NCBI GenBank assembly: GCA_018830105.1
Contig: JAHJTC010000015.1
Coordinates: forward strand, 1 to 64,000
DNA from: Bacteroidota bacterium
Lineage (GTDB): Bacteria; Bacteroidota; Bacteroidia; Bacteroidales; F082
DNA: 64,000 nucleotides
Direction: 5' to 3'
Part shown: positions 7,230-17,000 of the stretch, piece after piece
Layout: each line of letters starts with the position of its first letter
Numbering within the stretch: position 1 is the stretch's first letter
Program-made: the position numbers and the translations under genes
The notes under the pieces: generated by a model
Told to the model about the DNA's origin: nothing
The model's input: only the letters and a program-made list of their open reading frames with translations
Database searches by the model: none

Positions 7230-7234
7230 CTTTG
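7227..7234 (+). promoter_or_regulatory. -7 promoter box TAACTTTG, 4 nt before an ATG
   Basis: An exact TAnnTTTG match overlaps the surE stop codon and is only TCCC away from the ATG at 7239. Transcription would begin at or next to the start codon, giving a leaderless or nearly leaderless mRNA. Confidence 0.4.
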
Positions 7235-7238
7235 TCCC

Positions 7239-7508
7239 ATGACCTGGAAAAATCATAACAATATCATTGTCGGATTTCTGACTGGCCTGCTTTTGTATGG
7301 CGTAACCTACGTTTTGCTCTTGTTTTTATGGCAGTTTCCGCTGGTGTCTTACAATCTGACCGATGCCCGAATTCCGTTTTTACTTTCGCTTATCCCCAAC
7401 CTCATCTTGATGCGTTTTTGGCTCATGAATAAGGATAAACAGGCTAGCGGAAAAGGTGTTTTACTGCTTACGTTTTTAACAATGCTTGCTGTTTTTCTAT
7501 TTGTATAA
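7239..7508 (+). CDS. Small membrane protein between surE and lpxB
   Basis: This 89-residue protein has three likely membrane segments (about 9-33, 42-62 and 72-89), with the motif LIPNLILMRFWLMNKDKQASGKG between the last two. Short proteins of this kind are commonly found in this position in Bacteroidota, but I know of no assigned function. It is flanked by 9 bp to surE and 18 bp to lpxB. An exact -7 box lies directly before its start. Confidence 0.7.
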   Translation: MTWKNHNNIIVGFLTGLLLYGVTYVLLLFLWQFPLVSYNLTDARIPFLLSLIPNLILMRFWLMNKDKQASGKGVLLLTFLTMLAVFLFV

Positions 7509-7526
7509 CATTTAAAATCAGTTATT

Positions 7527-8645
7527 TTGCGCTATTACATTATTGCTGGTGAGGCCTCTGGTGATTTGCATGCATCAAACCTTATTGCTGTCATCAGGCA
7601 AAAGGATGCACATGCCACAATAAGAGCCTGGGGTGGCGATTTGATGGAAAGACAGGGTGCAACAATTGTAAAGCACTACCGCGATCTGGCTTTTATGGGT
7701 TTTGCTGAAGTGATCTCCAATCTGCGCACCATCATGCGCAATCTTTCATTCTGCAAGAAAGATCTGCTAAGCTTTAAACCTGACGTGCTCATTCTGATAG
7801 ATTATCCCGGTTTCAATCTGCGTCTGGCAGCATTTGCGCATAAGCACGGCATTAAAGTGGTGTATTACATCTCGCCCCAGATCTGGGCCTGGAAAAAAGG
7901 TCGTGTGCATACCATCAAACGCGTGGTAGATAAAATGCTGGTCATTTTGCCTTTTGAAAAAGCCTTTTACCGTAAATATGATGTTGAGGTTGATTTTGTT
8001 GGGCATCCTTTGCTCGACGCCTTGCAAAATTATGACTGGCAGGATCAGGAGACCTTCAGAAAACGCAATGGATTTAGTGAGAAACCAATTATTGCGATGC
8101 TTCCCGGCAGCCGGAAGCAGGAGGTAAGCAGGATGCTCAGGATGATGCTGGTGATGGTGGATTATTTTCCAGCCTTTGAATTTGCTATCGCAGCAGCTCC
8201 TTCTTTAGAGATGTCGTTTTATCAGCAAATTGTTAACGACAGCAAGGTAAAAATCATTCAAAATCAGACGTATGACTTACTAAAGCATGCGCATGCTGCT
8301 TTGGTTACATCAGGAACTGCTACCCTGGAAACAGCCTTGATTGGCACGCCGGAAGTGGTGTGTTATCGCGGAAATAACTTATCCTACCAAATCGCGCGCC
8401 GTATTATTGATGTGAAATACATCTCGCTGGTTAATCTGATTATGGATCGCGAGGTGGTGAAGGAGTTGATACAAAATGATTTCAATGAGCAGCAGCTGAA
8501 AACCCAACTTGAGCAAATTATTACTGAAGGAGCTACACGGGTCAATATGCTCGAAGACTTCGCTGTTCTGCGTAAGAAATTAGGCGGATGCGGAGCTTCA
8601 GATCAGGCCGCTGATCATATTCTTGATCTTATAAAAAGATCCTAA
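7527..8645 (+). CDS. lpxB: Lipid-A-disaccharide synthase
   Basis: The 372-residue protein matches the LpxB glycosyltransferase (GT19): N-terminal YYIIAGEASGDLHA, LIDYPGFNLRLA, YYISPQIWAWKKGR, and in the C-terminal half LPGSRKQEV and LVTSGTATLETALIG for UDP-sugar binding. It joins UDP-2,3-diacylglucosamine to lipid X at the inner membrane. The start is TTG, since the next codons are the conserved strand. It extends the kdsC-containing envelope run. The next gene, comEC, follows after about 70 bp. Confidence 0.95.
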   Translation: MRYYIIAGEASGDLHASNLIAVIRQKDAHATIRAWGGDLMERQGATIVKHYRDLAFMGFAEVISNLRTIMRNLSFCKKDLLSFKPDVLILIDYPGFNLRLAAFAHKHGIKVVYYISPQIWAWKKGRVHTIKRVVDKMLVILPFEKAFYRKYDVEVDFVGHPLLDALQNYDWQDQETFRKRNGFSEKPIIAMLPGSRKQEVSRMLRMMLVMVDYFPAFEFAIAAAPSLEMSFYQQIVNDSKVKIIQNQTYDLLKHAHAALVTSGTATLETALIGTPEVVCYRGNNLSYQIARRIIDVKYISLVNLIMDREVVKELIQNDFNEQQLKTQLEQIITEGATRVNMLEDFAVLRKKLGGCGASDQAADHILDLIKRS

Positions 8646-8715
8646 ACTTTTCCTTTTGCTTGATTCCTGCAAAAAAGCTAACTTGCCGCTTTAAAACTGC
8701 AACCAATTGCGTATT

Positions 8716-10827
8716 ATGTTTAACTGGCACAAATACCCTTTTGTTAGGCTGCTCATTCCATTTGGTTTAGGTATTTGGCTCGGATTAAATGTTGTTATTC
8801 CTGTTGACAATAAACTGCTTTTTCAGATTTTTACCTTACTATGTGCGCTAAGCATGGCTATTTTTATTTGGTTAATGTCGTATTCCTGGCGCTGGCTTTT
8901 TGGGTTTATTGTATCGCTCAGTCTTCTTTCGGGAGGCTTGCTAACGGTTCGTTTGCAAAATCCGGTTAATGATTCAAGTCATTTAATACATCAGCATATT
9001 GATTCAGGCGTATTTGTCGCACGGCTTTATGAACCTCCACAATACAGGGAACTTACGGTGAAAGTTACGCTGGAGATGCTAATGATTAATCGGGCTGATA
9101 GTTTAATTCCTGTTTCCGGAAAGTTATTGGCGTATTTTCAGCGAACGGAAACAATGCCCCGGCTTGCTTATGGCGATATTGTTAGCTTTGACAAGGTTCC
9201 TGATAGGGTGGAGGCGGCAAAAAATCCCGGACAGTTTGATTACAGCAATCACCTGGCCAATAAACAAATTTTTCATCAGGTGTATTTGCCGGAGAAAAAT
9301 TGGTTTAAAACTGGCTTTTCAGAAACTAATTCTGTTTTTTCCACGGCTTATTTTTTGCGCGATCACTTGTTAAAAGTACTGAGAGAAAATCGGCTTAGCG
9401 GAGACGAATATGCTGTTGCTGCTGCTATTTTGCTGGGATATGATGAGTCGTTGCCGGCCTATCTTCGCAAGGGTTATGTTGCGGCGGGCGCCATGCATGT
9501 ATTGTGTGTTTCGGGATTACATGTTGGTATTGTGTATCTTTTGGTGGCGTTTTTATTGGGTTTTTTGGACAAGGCTGGTTGGCGCCGGACACTGCGGACT
9601 TGCTTATTATTGGGTGTGGTTTGGTTTTACGCCCTGCTCACCGGTTTGTCCCCTTCCATTCAGCGTGCATCGCTTATGATAAGTTTTGTGCTGCTGGCTC
9701 AGTTAACAAACCGCAAAGGTTTTGCAGTGAATTCTATTGCTGCCTCAGCTTTCTTTTTGTTAGTGCTAAGGCCCGAAAACTTATTGGAAATAGGGTTTCA
9801 GCTCTCCTATGCAGCGGTATTAGGCATTGTTTTGTTGCAGCGCCCTATCGTTTCAATGGTATATATTAAGCATAAATACCTTGCTAAGGTTTGGGACATT
9901 ACAGCAGTTGCTTTAGCAGCCCAATTGGCAACAACACCTTTTGTTTTGTATTATTTTCACCAGTTTCCGCTTTACTTTTGGTTAAGTAATTTGTTCCTGG
10001 TGCCTTTGTCGTTCATCATTATTATTAGTGGCATGGGTTTGCTTTTGCTGTCGTTCCTTCCTGTTGTTCCAGCCTTAATCGGAAAGGCGCTGGCAGGACT
10101 CATCTTTGTAATGAATTGGATCATTCAGTGGATAGAAAGCTTACCCGGATCTGTTGTGGAGGGTTTATACGTGAACCAGATGGAGTTTGTGATGCTTTTG
10201 CTGATTTTATTGTTGCTCGTTCTGTTGATTACCACACAGCGAAGTCGTATCAGTTTTTTCTTGCTATTTACTGCTATATTCTTATTTGCATCCTTTAATT
10301 GGCGCAGGTTTGAACAGCAAAAAAATATTCAGCTGGTTATTTTCGACTTAAAAAAACACAGCGTTATCGACTTTATTGTTGGGCGTGATCATGTGTTGAT
10401 GGCTGATAGTGCCGCACTTGATGATGAGTTTGTGCGGGGATTTCATTTGGAAGGCCATTGGATTGCCTCAGGTTTAAGCAGTTCTCCTGTTTCTTTTGAA
10501 CAAAAAACACCCGAATTTAAAGGGGATTACGTGGTGAAGAAGGGTGATTTCTTATGTTTTGCCGGCAAATTGATGGCGGTTTGGGATGATGATGGTGCCT
10601 GTGGTGATTCTTTGACCTACAGGCCTCAGGTTGACTGGATGCTTATTAGCGGCAAAAAACCGGAAATGCTTGATAAGCTGCTCAATTGTTTTGATCCTGA
10701 ATTGCTCATCCTGGATGGCAGTGTGCCTTATTACTTCGTGGAAGAGTGGAAACAAACTGCATCAGATGCGGGTATTTCACTTTATTATACTTCGGAGCAA
10801 GGCGCGTATATATATGAATTTGAGTGA
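8716..10827 (+). CDS. comEC: ComEC/Rec2-family DNA-uptake channel
   Basis: The protein has 703 residues counted from ATG 8716; a TTG three codons earlier is possible. An N-terminal two- to three-helix segment and a DUF4131-like beta domain (about 25-205) precede the polytopic competence domain, with HVLCVSGLHVGIVYLL and LLTGLSPSIQRASLM, which forms the DNA channel in transformable bacteria. The C-terminal ~200 residues keep the outline of a metallo-beta-lactamase-like domain but show no HxHxDH metal site, so a nuclease role for this part is unlikely. This shortened form is familiar in Bacteroidota. Whether the cell is naturally competent cannot be told. Confidence 0.88.
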   Translation: MFNWHKYPFVRLLIPFGLGIWLGLNVVIPVDNKLLFQIFTLLCALSMAIFIWLMSYSWRWLFGFIVSLSLLSGGLLTVRLQNPVNDSSHLIHQHIDSGVFVARLYEPPQYRELTVKVTLEMLMINRADSLIPVSGKLLAYFQRTETMPRLAYGDIVSFDKVPDRVEAAKNPGQFDYSNHLANKQIFHQVYLPEKNWFKTGFSETNSVFSTAYFLRDHLLKVLRENRLSGDEYAVAAAILLGYDESLPAYLRKGYVAAGAMHVLCVSGLHVGIVYLLVAFLLGFLDKAGWRRTLRTCLLLGVVWFYALLTGLSPSIQRASLMISFVLLAQLTNRKGFAVNSIAASAFFLLVLRPENLLEIGFQLSYAAVLGIVLLQRPIVSMVYIKHKYLAKVWDITAVALAAQLATTPFVLYYFHQFPLYFWLSNLFLVPLSFIIIISGMGLLLLSFLPVVPALIGKALAGLIFVMNWIIQWIESLPGSVVEGLYVNQMEFVMLLLILLLLVLLITTQRSRISFFLLFTAIFLFASFNWRRFEQQKNIQLVIFDLKKHSVIDFIVGRDHVLMADSAALDDEFVRGFHLEGHWIASGLSSSPVSFEQKTPEFKGDYVVKKGDFLCFAGKLMAVWDDDGACGDSLTYRPQVDWMLISGKKPEMLDKLLNCFDPELLILDGSVPYYFVEEWKQTASDAGISLYYTSEQGAYIYEFE

Positions 10828-10884
10828 GGTAAATAGTTTTGGTTTGATTCAGAAAATAATTTTTGCTGGGCTTAGAAATTTTTA

Positions 10885-10915
10885 CTTGTGGTTTTCTAAA
10901 AAGACTTTATCTTTG
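10885..10915 (+). promoter_or_regulatory. Promoter of tRNA-Asp
   Basis: CTTG (10885-10888), a 19-nt spacer and TATCTTTG (10908-10915) fit the Bacteroidota -33/-7 pattern. The tRNA begins 37 nt after the -7 box. The layout matches that of the sigma-factor promoter. Confidence 0.55.
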
Positions 10916-10952
10916 CATCACTTTTACGGAAGGAAATAGTTCATATAATTTT

Positions 10953-11029
10953 GGTTCGGTAGTTCAGTTGGTTAGAATACCTGCCTGTCACGCAGGGGGT
11001 CGCGGGTTCGAGTCCCGTCCGGACCGCCA
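10953..11029 (+). tRNA. tRNA-Asp (anticodon GTC)
   Basis: The 77-nt gene includes an encoded 3' CCA (11027-11029). The acceptor stem GGTTCGG pairs with CCGGACC (one G-U). The D arm is GTTC-AGTTGGTTA-GAAT, the anticodon stem CCTGC/GCAGG holds the loop CTGTCAC with GTC at 10987-10989, and the T arm is GCGGG-TTCGAGT-CCCGT. It decodes GAC and GAT. Confidence 0.97.
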
Positions 11030-11037
11030 AAATTTAT

Positions 11038-11067
11038 AAAAGCCTGAGATATCTCAGGCTTTTTTTT
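11038..11067 (+). terminator. Terminator after tRNA-Asp
   Basis: The perfect palindrome AGCCTGAGAT-ATCTCAGGCT at 11041-11060 is flanked by A residues and followed by a run of eight T, starting 12 nt after the tRNA CCA. Confidence 0.9.
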
Positions 11068-11128
11068 GTGCCCGTTTATAGCACTTTAAGAATAGGTTGA
11101 AAAGAGTTGACCTAATTGGACGAAGAAC

Positions 11129-11740
11129 CTACCGCCATTTCTTGACCAGATCGTTGAGATAAGAAATCACAGCACCAAAGCCAAAAATTCCGGTAATTAT
11201 TAAAATTGAAGCAAAGATGCGACCAAAAGTGGTTACAGGATATAAATCGCCATAACCTACTGTTGTGATTGTTACGAAACTCCACCAAAGTGTTTCTTCC
11301 GCAGTAGTAATATTGCCGCTTTCATGCTCAAAATAAAGCACCAGAAAGGAAGAAGTGATAATACTGAGAATAATAAACATCACCGAAAAGCCGTAAAATG
11401 ATTCTTTCTTATTGGACTTCAGGAAATTGACAAGAATTTTATAGGACTTAAAAATCCGAAAAACCCTAAAAACCCTAAATGCCCTGGCGAATCTTAACTC
11501 ATGAATAACTGGAATGGACGATAGCAAATCCAACCATCCGTAAGTAAAGAAATATTTCCACCTGTTTTTACTGCGTCGGAGTTCCGCAAAAAAATCATAG
11601 AGAAAGAAAATACAAAGACCATAATCGTACAGATTTAATAGCTTATAAAGCTCCGACTCACTGTCGAGAAAGAAACTGATTGTCAAGAGAAAAATACTGA
11701 TCACCGATAGGAGCGCTATGATAAGCTTGTTGACTGACAT
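11129..11740 (-). CDS. Voltage-gated-type potassium channel (six segments)
   Basis: The 203-residue protein has four leading membrane segments, including a basic S4-like helix (RFARAFRVFRVFRIFK, about residues 77-92), then S5, a pore helix and the selectivity filter TVGYGD near residue 160, then S6. The repeated Arg every third to fourth position suggests voltage sensing. It has no cytoplasmic regulatory (RCK or cNMP) domain. It should conduct K+ across the inner membrane. A second channel gene follows upstream on the same strand, 212 bp away, with a different segment pattern. Confidence 0.88.
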   Translation of the reverse strand: MSVNKLIIALLSVISIFLLTISFFLDSESELYKLLNLYDYGLCIFFLYDFFAELRRSKNRWKYFFTYGWLDLLSSIPVIHELRFARAFRVFRVFRIFKSYKILVNFLKSNKKESFYGFSVMFIILSIITSSFLVLYFEHESGNITTAEETLWWSFVTITTVGYGDLYPVTTFGRIFASILIITGIFGFGAVISYLNDLVKKWR

Positions 11741-11952
11741 AATGAATTGATTAATTTGGAAGAACTTAACAAGTAGGCTGGTTAAAAGTAATTATAATTC
11801 TAGCATAAAAATACATATAGTGGCAAAACTCTTAACCTTCAATCTTTGAGTAACAAAAGGCTCTTTTTCTTTAGACGTATTTTTAAAAGCATACATGCTA
11901 AAACTTTGAACGATGCTTAATTGCATGTGTTTTGAAGTTATTGCTATGTATG

Positions 11953-12651
11953 TTAAACCTCTTGTTCATATTTTTTCTCGCTGTCTTTTACCAAATATTT
12001 TCCTACAATAATTGCCACAACGATAGCCACATACAGCTGGCCTGCAATGGCGGTGAGATAGGCAAAAGTCTTTGTTTCGCTAATTGCCGGACTTATGTCG
12101 CCATAACCAACAGTTGCCATCGTGATAAAGCTAAAGTACAGGAAATCGACAAAATTGGGGTCAATCATGCTTTCGGGGAAATGATAAGCATTGGGATAGC
12201 TGATATAAAGTAAGTTAGCGATGTTTCCGGCTACAATACCCATCAACAAATAAATATTGATCACAACCAATATGACATTGGTATTTATTTTGTTCGATTT
12301 CCCGATAAAACGCAGTAAAGAAAAAATGATAAAACCAAAAAACAAAACGAGAAATAACAATTTCATGCTGCTGTAATAGGGATAATTATACCCTGCCGGT
12401 TCCATCCAGATAACAAGAATAGCCAATACTACGGCTGCATAGCGCAACAATATGTTACCGGCTTTCAGACTGGTTGCAGCAATCATGCTTTGAATAAAAA
12501 GAAAGGTCATGCTGACAAAAAAAAGGAGCTCTGCTAGAAAACTTTCTCCAGCAAAGGCGGGCAAAAGCAATACCATCAAACTTGCCAGCAAAAGCAGTTT
12601 GAAGCGATGCTTCTGAATCCATGTGCCTTTATGTTTTTCCTTATTTTTCAT
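11953..12651 (-). CDS. Potassium channel-family protein without S4 charges
   Basis: The 232-residue protein has about six membrane segments. The last pair encloses the pore with FITMATVGYGDISPAI (filter near residue 181). The first four segments lack the regular Arg series of the neighbouring channel, so voltage gating is not indicated. The N-terminus is short and basic (MKNKEKHKG), and the C-terminus ends with a short charged tail (KDSEKKYEQEV) and no ligand domain. Probable role: K+ leak or stress-related conductance in the inner membrane. Substrate assignment rests on the TVGYGD filter. Confidence 0.85.
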   Translation of the reverse strand: MKNKEKHKGTWIQKHRFKLLLLASLMVLLLPAFAGESFLAELLFFVSMTFLFIQSMIAATSLKAGNILLRYAAVVLAILVIWMEPAGYNYPYYSSMKLLFLVLFFGFIIFSLLRFIGKSNKINTNVILVVINIYLLMGIVAGNIANLLYISYPNAYHFPESMIDPNFVDFLYFSFITMATVGYGDISPAISETKTFAYLTAIAGQLYVAIVVAIIVGKYLVKDSEKKYEQEV

Positions 12652-12698
12652 GAAAAATCACTGAAGTCTTATTGTTTATAAATATCAAATGATTTGTT

Positions 12699-14069
12699 TT
12701 ACCAGGCTCCTCCGAGTGTTTTAAAAAGCTTCACATACGCATTCAGCAGGCTCTGTTTATTCTGAACGAAAGCCAGTTCGGTCGAAAAAAGTGCTCGTTC
12801 AGCATCAAGCAGTTCGAGGTAGCTAGTTATTCCGCCATCATAACGATCGCGCGCAAGTATGGCTGCAGTGCGGGCAGCATCCAGCTGAATTTCTCTGTAT
12901 TTAAGCTGTTTATCAAAGCTCTCCAGCTCTTCCAAGGCATCTTTCACTTCATAAAATGCCTGCAACACCGTTTGTTCGTAGTAGGCCTGCAGCTCTTCAA
13001 TCTTTTTCATTTCAATTTCGGCATTACGTTTTAGTTTCCCAAACTGAAAAACAGGGCCAAAAAGATTCGCTCCGATCGACCATGCCGGATTACCATCAAA
13101 AAGATCTTTCAATTCGTTGCTGGCAACACCTCCGGCCATCGTAAGGCTTAACGAAGGGAACCTGAGGCTTTGTGCCACTCCGGCCGCAGCATATTGAGCA
13201 ACCAGTTGTTGCCTGGCCTGCATAATATCAGGCCGGCGCTGCAAAAGATCTGCCGGCAAATAATCAGGTAATGCCTGTGGCAAAAGCTGCTCGCTCAGTT
13301 TTCCGGTAAGTATTTCCATTTCGTATTGAGCTGTGCCGGATAAAAGTCCCAGCGCATGTTGAGTTGCCTTGATCATTTGTTCGTAAAGAGGAATGCTAAC
13401 CGCTGCTTCAGCTTCCTGATAAACGGCTTGCTTGTAATCAATTTCTGCTATCACACCCCGCTCAAAACGCTGACGCATTATATCGGCCGAAGCACTTCGC
13501 GAAGTATAGGTACTCTGCGCAATCTCAAGCCTTTCCTGATAGTCGAGCAACTGAAAATAAAGACTTGCTGCCTGACTTTCGACCGCCAGTTGTGTGGCAT
13601 AGCGGGCAATATCAGAAGCTAAATATTGTGCATTGGCAGCATTGCGTGCATGCCGGTATTTACCCCACAGATCCAGTTCCCAGTTCATCAAACCAGCTGC
13701 AAAAGCATTGTTTACCGGACTCGCAAGTTGATTACTTCCGGTGAAGTCGCCACGGGAAATTCCAGCCTGAACATCAAAAGACGGTAGCAAATCAGCTTTG
13801 GCCATGCCCAATGCAAGTGCCGATTGTTCCAAACGACTCATGGCCATCAGCACTTCATAATTATTATTCAATGCATTCGCTATCACACTATCCAAAACCG
13901 GATTAGTGAAGGATTCCCACCATACGGCGTTCGTGATGCTGTCTGTTGAAACCACTTCGCTAAACTGCTCAGGCAATGCAGGATTTCTATCACTAAATTT
14001 CGGGCCTACCATACATCCATGGATTGAAAACGCAATCAGCAGGATACTAATAATTCTGAGCTTATTCAT
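12699..14069 (-). CDS. Outer-membrane efflux lipoprotein (NodT/TolC family)
   Basis: Starting at ATG 14069 gives 456 residues with a lipoprotein signal (lipobox SIHGC, Cys19), the sequence MVGPKFSDRNPALPEQF typical of NodT-type exit ducts, and two internally repeated coiled helical halves (QSALALGMAKADLLPSFD; AQSLRFPSLSLTMAGG). A longer frame starts 13 codons earlier, inside the pump gene. The chosen ATG overlaps the pump stop by 8 bp, suggesting coupling. As a trimer it should form the outer-membrane channel for the RND pump encoded just upstream. Confidence 0.92.
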   Translation of the reverse strand: MNKLRIISILLIAFSIHGCMVGPKFSDRNPALPEQFSEVVSTDSITNAVWWESFTNPVLDSVIANALNNNYEVLMAMSRLEQSALALGMAKADLLPSFDVQAGISRGDFTGSNQLASPVNNAFAAGLMNWELDLWGKYRHARNAANAQYLASDIARYATQLAVESQAASLYFQLLDYQERLEIAQSTYTSRSASADIMRQRFERGVIAEIDYKQAVYQEAEAAVSIPLYEQMIKATQHALGLLSGTAQYEMEILTGKLSEQLLPQALPDYLPADLLQRRPDIMQARQQLVAQYAAAGVAQSLRFPSLSLTMAGGVASNELKDLFDGNPAWSIGANLFGPVFQFGKLKRNAEIEMKKIEELQAYYEQTVLQAFYEVKDALEELESFDKQLKYREIQLDAARTAAILARDRYDGGITSYLELLDAERALFSTELAFVQNKQSLLNAYVKLFKTLGGAW

Positions 14070-17000
14070 GAGGCAATGCTTTTGGATCAACATTTCTTTT
14101 CTTCTCATAGCCGGCTATTTTACCAATTAAAATAAACAGCATCGGATACATTACCACGCCGAATATCGTAGCAATTAAAATTCCGCCAAACAGGGTCATT
14201 CCCATTACCTTTCGGGCTTCTGCACCGGCTCCGGTAGCAATCAGCAGCGGCAAAATACCGAGGATAAACGAGAATACCGTCATCAAAATAGGCCTAAACC
14301 TCAGTTTTGCAGCCTCCATCGCCGAATCGAATAAATTGCTGCCTTCTTCGAATTTCATCTTGGCATATTCTACAATCAGAATGGCATTTTTGGCCGCCAT
14401 CGCGATGAGCATCACCAAGGAGATCTGAGCAAAAATATTATTCTCATAACTCAGGCTCATAAAACGGAAGAGCCATAAAAACAGGAAAGCTCCAAAAAGC
14501 GCAAAAGGAGTTCCGAGCAAAACACTAAAAGGCAATGACCAGCTCTCGTACAAGGCTGCCAAAATCAGAAATACCAGCAAAATGGAAAACGCAAAAATGA
14601 TTGCCGTTTGTCCGGATGCCTTCTCTTCCTGAAACGACATGGCATTCCAGGCATATCCAATATCAGAAGGTAATGTTGCTGCCACTTCCTTGAGTGCCTC
14701 GCGAGCCTGCGAAGAAGTATATCCCTGAGCAGGATTACCGGTAACTTCGATAGACCTGAAAAGATTGAAGCGGGTTGTAAATTCCGGCCCAATACTGTTG
14801 TCCACATCAACCAGAGCAGATAACGGAATCATTTCATTATTTCTGTTTCTCACAAAGAAACTATTCAGCTGTTTTTCGTTCTGGCGGTAAGCAGGTTCGG
14901 CCTGCAGGTAAATGCGGTATAAACGCCCAAAACGATTGAAATCATTTACATACATTCCGCCTAGCATAGCCCCAATGGTTCGATGCAATTCGCTGAGCGA
15001 AACGCCGGCTTTCATGGCTTTTTCGCGATTTACATAAATAAAACGCTGTGGAACATCATTGCGGAAAGTGGTGAAAGCACTTGCAATTTCGGGGCGTTCG
15101 TTAGCACGTTGCACAAATTCAGTAGTTTTAGAAGCAAGATAATCAAGGCTGTTGCCCCCTTTGTCCTGAATCATAATGCTAAAACCCGATCCGTTGCCCA
15201 AGCCCTGAATGGGCGGTGGCCCAAAAGCCATTACCGTGGCAGGTTTCACACCCATATAAAACTTATAATTCAATCGGTTAACGATTTCACTTACCGTTTC
15301 ATCCCTCAGCGACCAGTCCTTCATGGTGACAAAAAGTGAGCCCGTGCTGGTTGACATACCTCCCGAAAGCAAATTGTAACCCGGGATAGCCGTATAAAAT
15401 TCGATGCTTTCTTCTTCAGCTAAAATGGCCTCTACCTCTTTCACTGCTTCAAGTGTTCGCGAAAGTGAGGAAGCACCCGGCAACTGCACATTCATAATGA
15501 AATAGCCCTGATCTTCGTCCGGCATAAAACCTCCCGGAACCTGTAATCCCAGAAAGCCGGCCAATACACCGATAATCGCAATAAAGACAACACTTCTGAC
15601 CAGTTTACGGCTAACAATGTTCGTTAGGCTCAAATATTTTGATCCGGATTTTTCCAAACCTTTATCAAATGACTTGAAGAATCTGGCTAGTAAACCTTTA
15701 CCTGCTTTCTTCTCACGTAAAATCAAACTGCTGAGCGCCGGACTTAAAGTAAGTGCATTAATCGATGAAAACAAAACTGAAACCGCAATCGTAATGGCAA
15801 ATTGCTGATACAGCTTTCCGGTAATTCCGCTGATAAAAGAAACCGGAATAAACACTGCTATCAACACAAAGGTGGTTCCGATAACGGGTCCTGTCACCTC
15901 TTTCATCGCAACGAGAGTCGCTTCCTTGGGGCTTAATCCTTTTTCGATATTTACCATTACAGCCTCCACCACCACAATGGCATCGTCCACCACAATTCCA
16001 ATGGCCAGCACCATCCCAAGCAGCGAAAGGGAGTTGATGGAAAATCCCATCACCGGGAAAAGGATAAAGGCACTTAATAAGGAAACAGGAATGGCCAAAA
16101 CCGGAATCAGTGTGGCGCGCCAGTCCTGCAAAAAGATAAACACCACCAAAACCACTAAAATCAAGGCAATGATGAGTGTTTCAATTATTTCATCCATTCC
16201 TGCTTTAATCGGAACGGTAGTATCCAATGAAATATCGTAGGTTAAGTCGTCCGGAAAATCAGCTTTCAACCTTTGCAGTGTTGCTTTTACCTCGTCGGAA
16301 ACGGCCATTGCATTGGAGCCCGGCGCCTGATAGATAAAAAGAATGGCACAATCAGCGCTATTTAGCCTGGTGAAAGCCTCATAATTCTCCGACCCAAGTG
16401 CTACATCCGCCACATCCTTGATGGTGATCTCAGCCCCATCTTCCGCAATCCTGATCACTACATTCTCAAATTCTTCGGCTGTTTGCATCCTGTCCTTCAA
16501 GGTAACGGAATACGTAAAATCCGTTCCTTCCGGTGCCGGCTCGCCGCCAAATTTACCTCCCGGAACGATTACATTTTGTTCCTTTAGGGCATTCATGATA
16601 TCAGTAACAGTGATATTGAGACTGGCCATCCGTTCAGGTTTTACCCAAATACGCATGGCATAATCACTCACGCCCATCACAGTTACTTTTCCAACTCCGG
16701 AAAGTCGAGAAAGCTCATCGCTCATATTGAGGCGGGCATAATTCCCAATAAAATCTCGGTCGAAAGTTTTATTAGGGGAAGTCAATGAAACAATCAACAT
16801 TGGAAAGGTGAAAGATTTTTCAACGGTCACTCCGGTTCGGTTTACCTCTTCGGGCAACTGTGCCGAAGCCGCCGAAACCCTGTTTTGCACCAGCACGCTC
16901 GACATATCAGGATCGGAACCAAGATCGAAAGTAACGCTGAGGCTCATGCTTCCCGAATTAGTATTTACCGACTTCATATAAAGCGAATTATCCACTCCAT

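Noticed and set aside
11932-12213. 93-codon plus-strand frame opposite the second potassium channel
   Set aside because: Shadow of a clear channel gene on the other strand.
15872-16240. Thr/Ser-rich plus-strand frame opposite the RND pump
   Set aside because: Antisense shadow of a conserved transporter sequence.
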